From: Halobacteriales archaeon
GTDB taxonomy: Archaea; Thermoplasmatota; SW-10-69-26; JACQPN01; JAIVGT01
Direction of reading: 5' to 3'
Length of the DNA: 5,178 nucleotides
Assembly: GCA_020201485.1 (NCBI GenBank)
Contig: JAIVGT010000078.1
Span: forward strand, 1-5,178
Shown here: one piece after another, positions 1 through 5,163 of the stretch
How the letters are laid out: each line of letters begins with the position of its first letter
Position numbering within the stretch: position 1 is the first letter of the stretch
Notes under the pieces: model-generated
Told to the model about the DNA's origin: nothing
What the model saw: the letters and a program-made list of their open reading frames with translations, nothing else
The model's database searches: none
Program-made: the position numbers and the translations under genes

Positions 1-1115
1 GGGCCGGTGTGCACCGTGCCCGTCGCGCCCGCGAGCTGCCACTGCGGCTCCGCCGTGTCCGCCCCCAGGACCTCGGCCGCCTCGACCCACCACGCACCCT
101 TCACGTCTTGCGCGTTGTCCACGCTCTCGTCCGCCGCGTACCACACGACGCCGATGCGTCCCGCGCTGCCGGCCGCGACCCAGGGCCAGAGGTGCGTGCC
201 GTTCGTCGCGCCGTTCCACTGCGAGGTGAGGCGCACCGGGGCGAGCCAGCTTGCGCCCTTGTCCTTGCTCGCCGCGAACCACACGTCGTGCCCTTCGGCC
301 CACGCCGTGTACGCCGTGCCCGCGCCGTCCACCGCGACCTGGCCGAGCTCGCGGCCACCGTTCTTGTGCCCGCTGACGTTCGTCAGGGTCCACGTCTTGC
401 CCCCGTCCGTGCTCACGTCCACGCGCGCGCCGTTGCCGGCGTAGAGCGTGCCGTCCCGCGGGTCGCTGCTCATCTTGCCGCCCACGTGCGCCTGGCCGAC
501 CTCGGCCCACGTGAGGCCCCCGTCGTCGCTGCGCAGCACCTGGATGCCGCGCAGGTCCGTGTTGCCCTTGATCCACACGCTGTCCTGGTAGGCGGCGAGC
601 CACTGCCGGTCGATGAGCGTCTGCACGGCGTTGTTCGCGAACAGCCACGTCGCGCCGTCGTCGTCGCTCCGGCTCACCGTGTCCGTCGCCAGCGCGTTGA
701 GGTCGGTGAAGAACACGCGGCCCTTCCCGTCGACGGCGAAGTCCGGGTCGCTGATGCCCCGCCCCGGCCCGCGCGGACCCATGCCCGCAGCGGCGCCGAG
801 CAGGCTCCACGTCGCGCCCTGGTCCGTGCTGCGCCACATGTAGCTCTCATACGTCGTGCTCGTGAGCAGGTCGGCGCTCGGGAGGCCGTGCGTGTGCGTG
901 TAGCCGGGATGCGCGGCGTAGAGGAGCGTGCCCTGCGGCGTGACGATGATGGCCGGCTCGCCGCCCGCGTGGTCCACGCTCAGCACCTGGGACGCGCCGA
1001 ACGCCAGCCCCGTGACCTGCTGCACGACCGCGCCCGGGCCGGGCAGGGGCGGGGTGGAGGAGCTGACGCAGCCGGTGAGGAGCAGGGCCAGCACGCCGAG
1101 CGCGACGGGTCGCAT
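1..1115 (-). CDS. Secreted lipoprotein with five Asp-box (BNR/sialidase-type) repeats, 3' end beyond the window
   Basis: I translated this gene by hand; it is open from the ATG at 1115 to the left edge (371 codons, C-terminus missing). Residues 1-15 are a short basic, Leu-rich signal ending in the lipobox LTGC, so Cys16 should be lipidated and anchor the protein on the outer face of the membrane. A Ser/Thr/Pro-rich linker follows (17-28). Five Asp boxes (SxDxGxTW) are visible: STDQGATW 96-103, SDDDGATW 150-157, SDDGGLTW 196-203, STDGGKTW 235-242 and SKDKGASW 283-290. Their spacing of 39-54 residues is typical of beta-propeller blades. Asp boxes occur in sialidases and other glycosidases, but also in non-enzymatic propellers. 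I could not identify a sialidase catalytic set, so enzymatic activity is not claimed. Possible N-glycosylation sequons are NVS (246) and NGT (305). AGGTG lies 7 nt before the ATG and supports this start. The gene is divergent from the RHH gene. Confidence 0.88.
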   Translation of the reverse strand, partial: MRPVALGVLALLLTGCVSSSTPPLPGPGAVVQQVTGLAFGASQVLSVDHAGGEPAIIVTPQGTLLYAAHPGYTHTHGLPSADLLTSTTYESYMWRSTDQGATWSLLGAAAGMGPRGPGRGISDPDFAVDGKGRVFFTDLNALATDTVSRSDDDGATWLFANNAVQTLIDRQWLAAYQDSVWIKGNTDLRGIQVLRSDDGGLTWAEVGQAHVGGKMSSDPRDGTLYAGNGARVDVSTDGGKTWTLTNVSGHKNGGRELGQVAVDGAGTAYTAWAEGHDVWFAASKDKGASWLAPVRLTSQWNGATNGTHLWPWVAAGSAGRIGVVWYAADESVDNAQDVKGAWWVEAAEVLGADTAEPQWQLAGATGTVHTG

Positions 1116-1122
1116 GCGCGCG

Positions 1123-1127
1123 CACCT
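1123..1127 (-). promoter_or_regulatory. Ribosome binding site of the Asp-box lipoprotein
   Basis: On the minus strand AGGTG is followed by a 7-nt spacer and then the ATG at 1115. AGGTG matches the core of the archaeal/bacterial anti-Shine-Dalgarno complement. It favours this start over the other nearby ATG at 1141, which is in a different frame (26 nt away). Confidence 0.6.
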
Positions 1128-1169
1128 GGCCGGAGGGACATGAGCTTTCCCGTGGCGGGACCGCCCGGT

Positions 1170-1204
1170 GGGCCGGACGGGGCGAGTGTCCCCGGGACCG
1201 GCCC
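1170..1204. repeat. Imperfect inverted repeat with 12 paired positions
   Basis: GGGCCGG (1170-1176) pairs with CCGGCCC (1198-1204). After a small internal loop (1 nt against 3 nt), CGGGG (1178-1182) pairs with CCCCG (1190-1194), leaving a 7-nt loop. It lies between two divergent genes, so it is not in terminator position for either. It could be a protein-binding dyad or a leader hairpin for whichever transcript crosses it. Confidence 0.4.
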
Positions 1205-1240
1205 CCGGGAGGTGCCTCCCTGTCCGTCGCGTTGGGCGCA

Positions 1241-1260
1241 CAGCCTGTGGGCGCAGGCTG
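1241..1260. repeat. Perfect 7-bp inverted repeat upstream of the RHH gene, candidate operator
   Basis: CAGCCTG (1241-1247) and CAGGCTG (1254-1260) are exact reverse complements around TGGGCG. The dyad overlaps one copy of a direct repeat TGGGCGCA (1233-1240 and 1248-1255, 15 bp apart). It ends 42 bp before the RHH start codon, a usual place for a promoter or operator. Binding by the RHH protein is inferred only from position and symmetry. Confidence 0.4.
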
Positions 1261-1293
1261 GACGTACGGCCCCTCAAGCCTCGGGGCGTGCCC

Positions 1294-1299
1294 GGGAGG
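1294..1299 (+). promoter_or_regulatory. Ribosome binding site of the RHH gene
   Basis: GGGAGG lies directly upstream of the ATG at 1303 with a spacer of only 3 nt (AGC). The match is strong but the spacing is shorter than usual. No better in-frame ATG lies nearby, and the RHH fold begins about residue 31, so the start is not critical for the domain call. Confidence 0.5.
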
Positions 1300-1302
1300 A
1301 GC

Positions 1303-1566
1303 ATGGAGCCGAAGACCCGAGCGAACGAAGCGCCCGCCGAGGGCTTGCGCGGCTTGTACGCGGACGAGGCCCGCGTCGCGCCCGACGAGCGGCGCGTCCT
1401 GAAGGTCCAGATCCCGCAGCGGCTGCACCTCCGCCTCCACGCGCTGCGCATCACGCGCGGCGAGAGCGTGAGCGGCACGGTCGAGGCCGCGCTCGAAGGC
1501 TACTTCGCCCGCATGGCGGCAGCGCGCACGGCCGGGGCCCCGTCCGGCCCCCGGTTCGACGCCTGA
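1303..1566 (+). CDS. Small ribbon-helix-helix (CopG/Arc/MetJ-like) DNA-binding protein
   Basis: The product is 87 residues and cytoplasmic. Residues 1-28 are charged and probably flexible. Residues 31-39 (RVLKVQIPQ) form the beta-strand that inserts into the DNA major groove in this fold. Helix A is about 41-53 (LHLRLHALRITRG), a GES turn follows, and helix B is about 56-74 (VSGTVEAALEGYFARM). The alternating hydrophobic strand followed by Pro, the Leu-rich first helix and the conserved Gly turn are the family hallmarks. Such proteins act as dimers, either as repressors or as antitoxins. No toxin-sized ORF follows, because the next gene is convergent with a 3-nt gap, so a stand-alone regulator is more likely. 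It is the only plus-strand gene here. The divergent lipoprotein and its own promoter are the obvious targets, by inference. The ORF remains open upstream to 1168, but GGGAGG supports the ATG at 1303. Confidence 0.8.
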   Translation: MEPKTRANEAPAEGLRGLYADEARVAPDERRVLKVQIPQRLHLRLHALRITRGESVSGTVEAALEGYFARMAAARTAGAPSGPRFDA

Positions 1567-1569
1567 GCC

Positions 1570-2115
1570 TCATTCGAAGAGCGTGGTGAGGAAGCCCGTC
1601 CATGGTCCCACACCCGCCTCGACGTCGTTCGTCGACGGCGCAGCCGGGACGTAGAGCGAGGGGTCGAAGGCCCCGATGTGGAACTCCGCGCGCACCGTCG
1701 GCCCGGTCAACGTCGCCGTGCGCAGCACGACGCAGCGGTACGCTGGCGGGTCGCGGCCGGTGTACGGGCCGAGCGCGGCGTCGGCGAAGTCGCACGCGAA
1801 CTCCGCGGCGTTCGCCGGGTCCTCCGGGCTGGCGACGCGCACCTTGCCCGAGAGCAGCGACACGGAGCCGAGGCCCAGCGCCGGCGTGGGCACGACGAAG
1901 AACCCCACCTGCCAGAAGCCGGTGTTCAACCCTTCGAGCGTGCACGTGTTGACGAGCGGCGCCGTCCCATCGCAGGTGCGCACGCGGTCCACGCTGCCCA
2001 GCCCGGCGCTGCCATCGGAGCGCATCCACACCGCGACCGGCTGCGGGCCGCGCGGCGCGGCGGCGGCGAACGCGGGCAGGAGGAGGAGCAGGGCGAGGAC
2101 GAGCGCGGCGCGCAT
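1570..2115 (-). CDS. Secreted protein of unknown function (181 aa), apparently related to the 328-aa secreted protein upstream
   Basis: I do not recognise a named family. Residues 1-20 form a Sec-type signal peptide: MRAA, a run of Leu/Ala, then AFAAAA before Pro21, with likely cleavage near residues 17-20. The mature part is small, beta-rich in appearance and has four cysteines (C48, C58, C108, C128), enough for two disulfides in an extracellular protein. The C-terminal half carries YRC at 126-128 and GAFDPSLY at 148-155. Collinear equivalents occur in the 328-aa secreted protein (YTC 126-128, GAMDATLY 150-157), and both have a Trp at residue 30 after a Val-Ala. The gene lies 53 nt downstream of the radical SAM gene on the same strand. 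No Shine-Dalgarno precedes the ATG at 2115, which sits in the loop of an 8-bp hairpin. The frame is open far upstream, but only as a shadow of the radical SAM gene; the signal peptide fixes the start. Its end converges on the RHH gene. Confidence 0.78.
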   Translation of the reverse strand: MRAALVLALLLLLPAFAAAAPRGPQPVAVWMRSDGSAGLGSVDRVRTCDGTAPLVNTCTLEGLNTGFWQVGFFVVPTPALGLGSVSLLSGKVRVASPEDPANAAEFACDFADAALGPYTGRDPPAYRCVVLRTATLTGPTVRAEFHIGAFDPSLYVPAAPSTNDVEAGVGPWTGFLTTLFE

Positions 2116-2123
2116 GCGCCGCG
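2104..2123 (-). promoter_or_regulatory. Perfect 8-bp GC hairpin with the start codon in its tetraloop
   Basis: In the mRNA sense, CGCGGCGC (2123-2116) and GCGCCGCG (2111-2104) are exact reverse complements. The 4-nt loop ATGC contains the start codon (2115-2113) of the 181-aa secreted protein. Such a stem could limit initiation or, with a leaderless mRNA, would be only half transcribed. The repeat is seen directly; its function is inference. The 3' arm also encodes the normal Arg-Ala-Ala of the signal peptide. Confidence 0.4.
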
Positions 2124-2168
2124 AGCAGGGTCGCAGCACTTCAGGGTTGCCGCGATGCCCTGGGCGCT

Positions 2169-3287
2169 TCAGTTCAGCGGCGTGCGCTCGACCTCGAGCG
2201 CGTCGTCGGTCGGATAGACCTCGCTGAAGTAGCAGGGCCAGGGCACGTCCTTGGCGATGGCTTCCAGGACCCAGGGCGCGACCTCGACCTTGCCGCTGCG
2301 GACGGCGATGAGCTTGCGCGGGATGTGGAAGCGCTCCATGAGGTCCTTCTGCGCCTCGTGCGGCACGGGCGCCTCCACCACGCCCCGCAGCAGCGTGCCG
2401 TCGTCGGTGATGACCTCCCACGGCTTGGCCACGTTCTTCGCCCGTCGGAGCAGGCGCTGGCCGAGCTGGATGCGGTCCTTGAACGGCGAGGAGCAATAGT
2501 GCACGGCGAGCTTGCGCCGGGCGAAGCGCAGGGCCACGCTGCGCGCCATCTCCCGCGAGCCGCGGATGGTGGCGTCCTCGTCGCTGTCCGGCTCGAAGCC
2601 CTTGACCTTCATGTTGTAGCCGTTGCCCTCGCTCCATTCGAACTCGTTGAGGTTGCAGAACTGCACGCCGGCTCCGTCGGCCCATTCCAGGAGCGCCAGG
2701 GTCGCGTCTTCCTTGCCCGGGATGGCCGGGATCTCGATGCTGACCTCCATCTTCGTCTTCACGGCGAGCGGGATGAGCCTGGCGTGCCAGCTCTTCGCCA
2801 TGTCCGCCCAGTGGTCCGGGTGCGGGTGGAAGCGGATCTCGTCCAGCCCGGCTTGCTCCAGCTCCTTCAGCCAGCGCGCGTCGAAGTCGATCTGCGTGTA
2901 GAGGTGGATGTGGTGCCTCGGGCCGAACTCGGCCTTGAGGGCGCGGATGTACGCCACGACGCGCTCCGGGTGGTACATCGGGTCGCCGCCCGTGATGCCC
3001 GTGCCCTTGGCGTCGATGCTCCGCGCCTCGTCGAAGATGCGCTGCAGCGCGTCGGGGCTGCGCGGGTCCACCTTGCGCTCGTCCGCCCAGACGAAGTCCT
3101 GGTTGCGCCGCGACTTGCCGATCGGGCAGTAGAAGCAGGTGTAATGGCAGTCCCCGCTGACGAACAGCACCATCTTCGCGCCCTGCTCGCACAGCTGGCA
3201 CCCCTCGGCCAGGCCGCCGACCCGGAAGCCGTCCAGGGGCACGGGCTGGATGGTGCGGGGCACGGCTTGCCGAAGCGCGGGGGACAC
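2169..3287 (-). CDS. Radical SAM protein of the archaeal COG2108 type, reaction unknown
   Basis: The product is 372 residues and cytoplasmic. The cluster-binding motif is C47-HYT-C51-FY-C54 (CxxxCxxC), which ligates the [4Fe-4S] cluster that cleaves S-adenosylmethionine. GITGGDP (97-103) is the SAM-amine-binding GGEP-type motif. EIPAIPG (185-191) and NLNEFE (212-217) match later barrel strands. The N-terminal GC-QLC (C30, C33) before AKMVLFVSGDC and the later HYCSSPFKD (263-271), followed by a basic helix, are features I recall from COG2108. That family is widespread in archaea and has no assigned substrate. C30, C33, C211, C265 and C352 could include ligands for an auxiliary cluster, which is inference. 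The start is GTG at 3287: an in-frame stop (3317-3315, ending the previous gene) lies only 27 nt upstream, and GGGAGG precedes it. Translational coupling to the upstream secreted gene is likely. Both same-strand neighbours encode related secreted proteins, an unusual setting for this enzyme. Confidence 0.9.
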   Translation of the reverse strand: MSPALRQAVPRTIQPVPLDGFRVGGLAEGCQLCEQGAKMVLFVSGDCHYTCFYCPIGKSRRNQDFVWADERKVDPRSPDALQRIFDEARSIDAKGTGITGGDPMYHPERVVAYIRALKAEFGPRHHIHLYTQIDFDARWLKELEQAGLDEIRFHPHPDHWADMAKSWHARLIPLAVKTKMEVSIEIPAIPGKEDATLALLEWADGAGVQFCNLNEFEWSEGNGYNMKVKGFEPDSDEDATIRGSREMARSVALRFARRKLAVHYCSSPFKDRIQLGQRLLRRAKNVAKPWEVITDDGTLLRGVVEAPVPHEAQKDLMERFHIPRKLIAVRSGKVEVAPWVLEAIAKDVPWPCYFSEVYPTDDALEVERTPLN

Positions 3288-3298
3288 TTCAACGTATG

Positions 3299-3304
3299 CC
3301 TCCC
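3299..3304 (-). promoter_or_regulatory. Ribosome binding site supporting the GTG start of the radical SAM gene
   Basis: GGGAGG (minus strand, 3304-3299) lies 11 nt before the GTG at 3287, in the 27-nt gap after the stop codon of the upstream secreted gene. The spacing is somewhat long. No ATG is available in frame between that stop and the CxxxCxxC motif until Met39, so the GTG is the best start. Confidence 0.5.
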
Positions 3305-3314
3305 GCCCGGGGAT

Positions 3315-4301
3315 TCAAGGCAGCTCGACGTCGGCCAGGCTCAGGTACGAGTAGTTCTCGTACGCGACCGCGAACAGCCCGGTCGTGGGGTCGTACACGC
3401 CGCCGCCGGGCTGGTAGGCGTCGACCTTGAGGTCCACGGTGAAGCGGTAGTCGCCGGCCGGCGTGCCGAGGAAGCTGAACGTGCGCTGCCCCTGGCCTTG
3501 GCCGCTCGGGCCGCTCCAGCTCAGGAGCGCGGTGTCGCAGCTCACGTGCGCTGCGGCCTGGCAGGCTGGGTCGAGCGCGTTCGTCTGCGCGCAGGGCAGG
3601 GGCACGCGGAACATGCAGGCGAACTTCGCGTTGTTGTAGCCCCAGAAGCCGTACAGGTGGTGCAGGGCAACGACCTCGGTGTGCGCGTCGCGCATGGCCT
3701 TGACGCCGACGCCGTTGTAGCCGCTGAGCCGCTGCTGGACTTGGATGTCGGGCGTGCCGTGCACGATGTCCGGGTCGCCCAAGGCCTGGGCGGTGCCCAC
3801 GTTCGCCGTCACGCCCGTGCCCGGGTCGCCGTACAGCGTCGCGTCCATCGCGCCCAGGTTCGCCGTCCAGAGGACGAGCTTCATCGTCCCCGCGCTGCCG
3901 CGGATCTGCAGGAGGATGCAGGTGTAGGTGCAGGTCGCGTCCGTCCCCGCCGTGCGCAGGTCGAGGGCCATGCCGGCCCCGGCCGGGCTCGCGGCCGTGC
4001 CGCCGATGGGCTCGACGATGAAGCGGTCGAGGCTCGGCCCGCCCGTGATGGCGAAGCCGAAGCGGAGCGTGCCGTCGCCGTGGAACAGCAGGATGCCGAT
4101 GGTGTCCATGCTGCCGCTCGCCGGGCCGGAGCTGAGCAGGTCCACGTCCACGGAGCCGGTGGGCGAGTCCACGCGCAGGCCGAAGGAGCCCGAGCCGGGC
4201 AGCGAGCCCCGCCACGCCACGGGCAGGTCGCTCGCCCCCGCGGGCGCGGGCAGGGCGAGGAGGAGAAGGAGGCCGGCGAGGCCGAGCGGCAGCGCGCGCA
4301 T
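3315..4301 (-). CDS. Secreted cysteine-containing protein of unknown function (328 aa)
   Basis: I do not recognise a named family. Residues 1-23 are a Sec-type signal peptide: Met-Arg, a Leu-rich core, then PAPAGA with likely cleavage after Ala23. The mature protein has no further membrane helix and appears beta-rich. Two parts can be drawn. Residues 24 to about 165 contain VAW at 28-30, a close cysteine pair C124/C128 (CTYTC) and GAMDATLY (150-157), all collinear with the 181-aa secreted protein. Residues about 170-328 have no counterpart there and include four cysteines (C229, C237, C247, C255), a Tyr/Phe-rich tail and one sequon (NYS, 316). Six cysteines suggest three disulfides. The TrmB gene ends 52 nt upstream and the radical SAM gene begins 27 nt downstream, so co-expression is likely. 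No Shine-Dalgarno precedes the ATG at 4301, which favours a leaderless transcript starting in the gap. A 19-bp palindrome lies there. Confidence 0.8.
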   Translation of the reverse strand: MRALPLGLAGLLLLLALPAPAGASDLPVAWRGSLPGSGSFGLRVDSPTGSVDVDLLSSGPASGSMDTIGILLFHGDGTLRFGFAITGGPSLDRFIVEPIGGTAASPAGAGMALDLRTAGTDATCTYTCILLQIRGSAGTMKLVLWTANLGAMDATLYGDPGTGVTANVGTAQALGDPDIVHGTPDIQVQQRLSGYNGVGVKAMRDAHTEVVALHHLYGFWGYNNAKFACMFRVPLPCAQTNALDPACQAAAHVSCDTALLSWSGPSGQGQGQRTFSFLGTPAGDYRFTVDLKVDAYQPGGGVYDPTTGLFAVAYENYSYLSLADVELP

Positions 4302-4321
4302 GGGCGCACGACCGGCTCGGC

Positions 4322-4340
4322 CCGCATGAAGCTTCTGCGG
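4322..4340. promoter_or_regulatory. 19-bp near-perfect palindrome, candidate operator/promoter of the 328-aa secreted protein gene
   Basis: The plus strand reads CCGCA-T-GAAG|CTTC-TGCGG: nine paired positions on each side, interrupted by a single unpaired T (4327). It lies in the 52-nt gap after the TrmB gene, 21-39 nt before the ATG at 4301. For a leaderless archaeal mRNA the TATA element is expected roughly 25-30 nt upstream of the start codon. The only AT-leaning stretch of the gap (GAAGCTTCAT on the minus strand) is there, inside the palindrome. With no room for a loop in its GAAGCTTC centre, it looks more like a protein-binding site than an RNA hairpin. TrmB-family regulators bind palindromes; binding here is inferred. 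Confidence 0.5.
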
Positions 4341-4353
4341 AGAGCCTCGCCGC

Positions 4354-5136
4354 TCAGGCGACGATGGCCTGCTCCCACTGCGCGAGCAGGGTGCGGAGCT
4401 GGTCGCTGACGATGGCCTTGTCGTCGCTCCAGATGCCGACGTCGTCGCCCTTGAACAGGTGCTCGTCGTCGGGCACGAAGTGGCACATCAGACTCTCCCG
4501 GCCGTCGATGATGGCCGTGCCGCTGCCCTGCGAGCTCTGCGTGCTGGCGCGCACGTCGGCGACGAGGCGCAGGCGCTCGACGGCCGCGCCGTTGCTCTCG
4601 TTGATGGGGCAGAGGATGCGCACGGTCGCGCCGCGCAGCTTCGCCTGCTCCAGGTCGGGCAGGTGGAACAGCAGGCGCACCGACATCGCGGCGCTGCCCG
4701 TGATGACGACGTCCTGCTCGGCGCGCTGCACCATCTCCAGCATGCGGGAGACGACGTTCTTCCTGCCCTTGACGACGTTGAACGACCCGGCCCGCTCCTG
4801 CTGCCGCACCGCGGCCCGGGGGAACTCGCGGGCCATCTGCTCCCGGTCGGCGCGCAGGCGGTCGAGCTTCTTCTGGATCTCCGCCTCGAACTGGCCGAGG
4901 TAGCGGTCCACGGGCACGGCCTCGTAGCGCTTCGGCCGCTCCGGGAGGAGCTGGACCAGGCCCTTGGCGTGGAGCTCGTCGAGGACGCCGTAGATCTTCG
5001 TGCGCGGCACGCGGCTGACGTTGGCCAGGTCCCGCGCGGTCGCTGGCCCCGCCGCGAGGAGGGCAAGGTAGGTGCGCCCCTCGTACTCCGTGAGGCCGTA
5101 CTTCATCAAGCGCTGCAACCCGGCGTTCGCCATCAT
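4354..5136 (-). CDS. TrmB-family transcription regulator
   Basis: The product is 260 residues from the ATG at 5136. Residues 7-65 are the TrmB winged helix-turn-helix: YGLTEYEGRTYLALL, then ATARDLANVSRVPRTKIYG with the recognition helix about 43-52, and the wing near LLPERPKRYEAVP. A charged coiled-coil linker follows (about 79-104), as is usual for dimerisation. The C-terminal part (about 118-260) fits the TrmB effector-binding domain: FNVVKGRKNVV, ITGSA, TVRILCPINE, TAIIDGRE and a final IWSDDKAIVSDQL. Classical TrmB proteins sense sugars; many archaeal paralogs have unknown ligands. Start choice: the frame continues to a TTG at 5169, but consecutive ATGs at 5136 and 5133 place the domain at the usual distance from the N-terminus. 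No well-spaced Shine-Dalgarno is present, so a leaderless mRNA is possible. A quasi-palindrome lies 28-42 nt upstream. The gene probably controls itself and the downstream secreted-protein/radical SAM genes. Confidence 0.9.
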   Translation of the reverse strand: MMANAGLQRLMKYGLTEYEGRTYLALLAAGPATARDLANVSRVPRTKIYGVLDELHAKGLVQLLPERPKRYEAVPVDRYLGQFEAEIQKKLDRLRADREQMAREFPRAAVRQQERAGSFNVVKGRKNVVSRMLEMVQRAEQDVVITGSAAMSVRLLFHLPDLEQAKLRGATVRILCPINESNGAAVERLRLVADVRASTQSSQGSGTAIIDGRESLMCHFVPDDEHLFKGDDVGIWSDDKAIVSDQLRTLLAQWEQAIVA

Positions 5137-5163
5137 GGGTCTCAGGCTGTCGCTCCCCCCAGG

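Larger units (their letters stand above)
1116..1302. promoter_or_regulatory. Divergent intergenic region rich in dyad symmetries; probable promoters for the lipoprotein and RHH genes
   Basis: These 187 bp separate two divergent genes and must carry both promoters unless one is leaderless. No convincing TATA box is visible; the only AT-leaning stretch is TGAGCTTTCC at 1141-1150. The region holds several inverted repeats: TCCCG-TGG-CGGGA (1148-1160), a long imperfect hairpin (1170-1204), GTCCC-C-GGGAC (1188-1198), GGGAGG-TG-CCTCCC (1207-1220) and CAGCCTG-N6-CAGGCTG (1241-1260). CCCGGGA occurs three times (1191, 1204, 1291) and TGGGCGCA twice (1233, 1248). RHH proteins commonly bind short repeated sites near their own promoter, so an autoregulatory operator here is plausible. 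High GC content raises the chance background of such repeats. Confidence 0.45.

Noticed and set aside
847..1440. A 197-codon minus-strand frame covering the divergent intergenic region
   Set aside because: It overlaps the lipoprotein start and is antisense to the RHH gene. It has no motif and reads as repetitive Arg/Ala/Pro/Gly.
9..1589. A 526-codon open frame on the plus strand opposite the Asp-box lipoprotein
   Set aside because: The minus strand encodes a lipobox and five Asp boxes in a continuous frame. The plus-strand product is Arg/Ala-rich, has no recognisable domain and also runs across the RHH gene.
2142..2162. CAGGG / CCCTG dyad with an 11-nt loop in the gap after the radical SAM gene
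   Set aside because: Only five pairs with a long loop, which is common by chance at this GC content. No terminator-like tract follows.
1570..3201. A single 543-aa minus-strand protein starting inside the radical SAM gene
   Set aside because: Its first two thirds are an out-of-frame shadow of the radical SAM coding sequence. The real protein starts at 2115 with a classical signal peptide.
4368..4390. 7-bp inverted repeat CCTGCTC / GAGCAGG with a 9-nt loop near the end of the TrmB gene, considered as a terminator
   Set aside because: It lies wholly within the last codons, is not followed by a T tract, and the next gene follows closely on the same strand.
2325..4409. A 694-codon open frame on the plus strand, antisense to the radical SAM gene and a secreted-protein gene
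   Set aside because: Its translation is Arg/Ala/Val/His-rich low-complexity sequence without motifs. The opposite strand carries CxxxCxxC, GGDP and a signal peptide. Long antisense frames are expected in GC-rich DNA.
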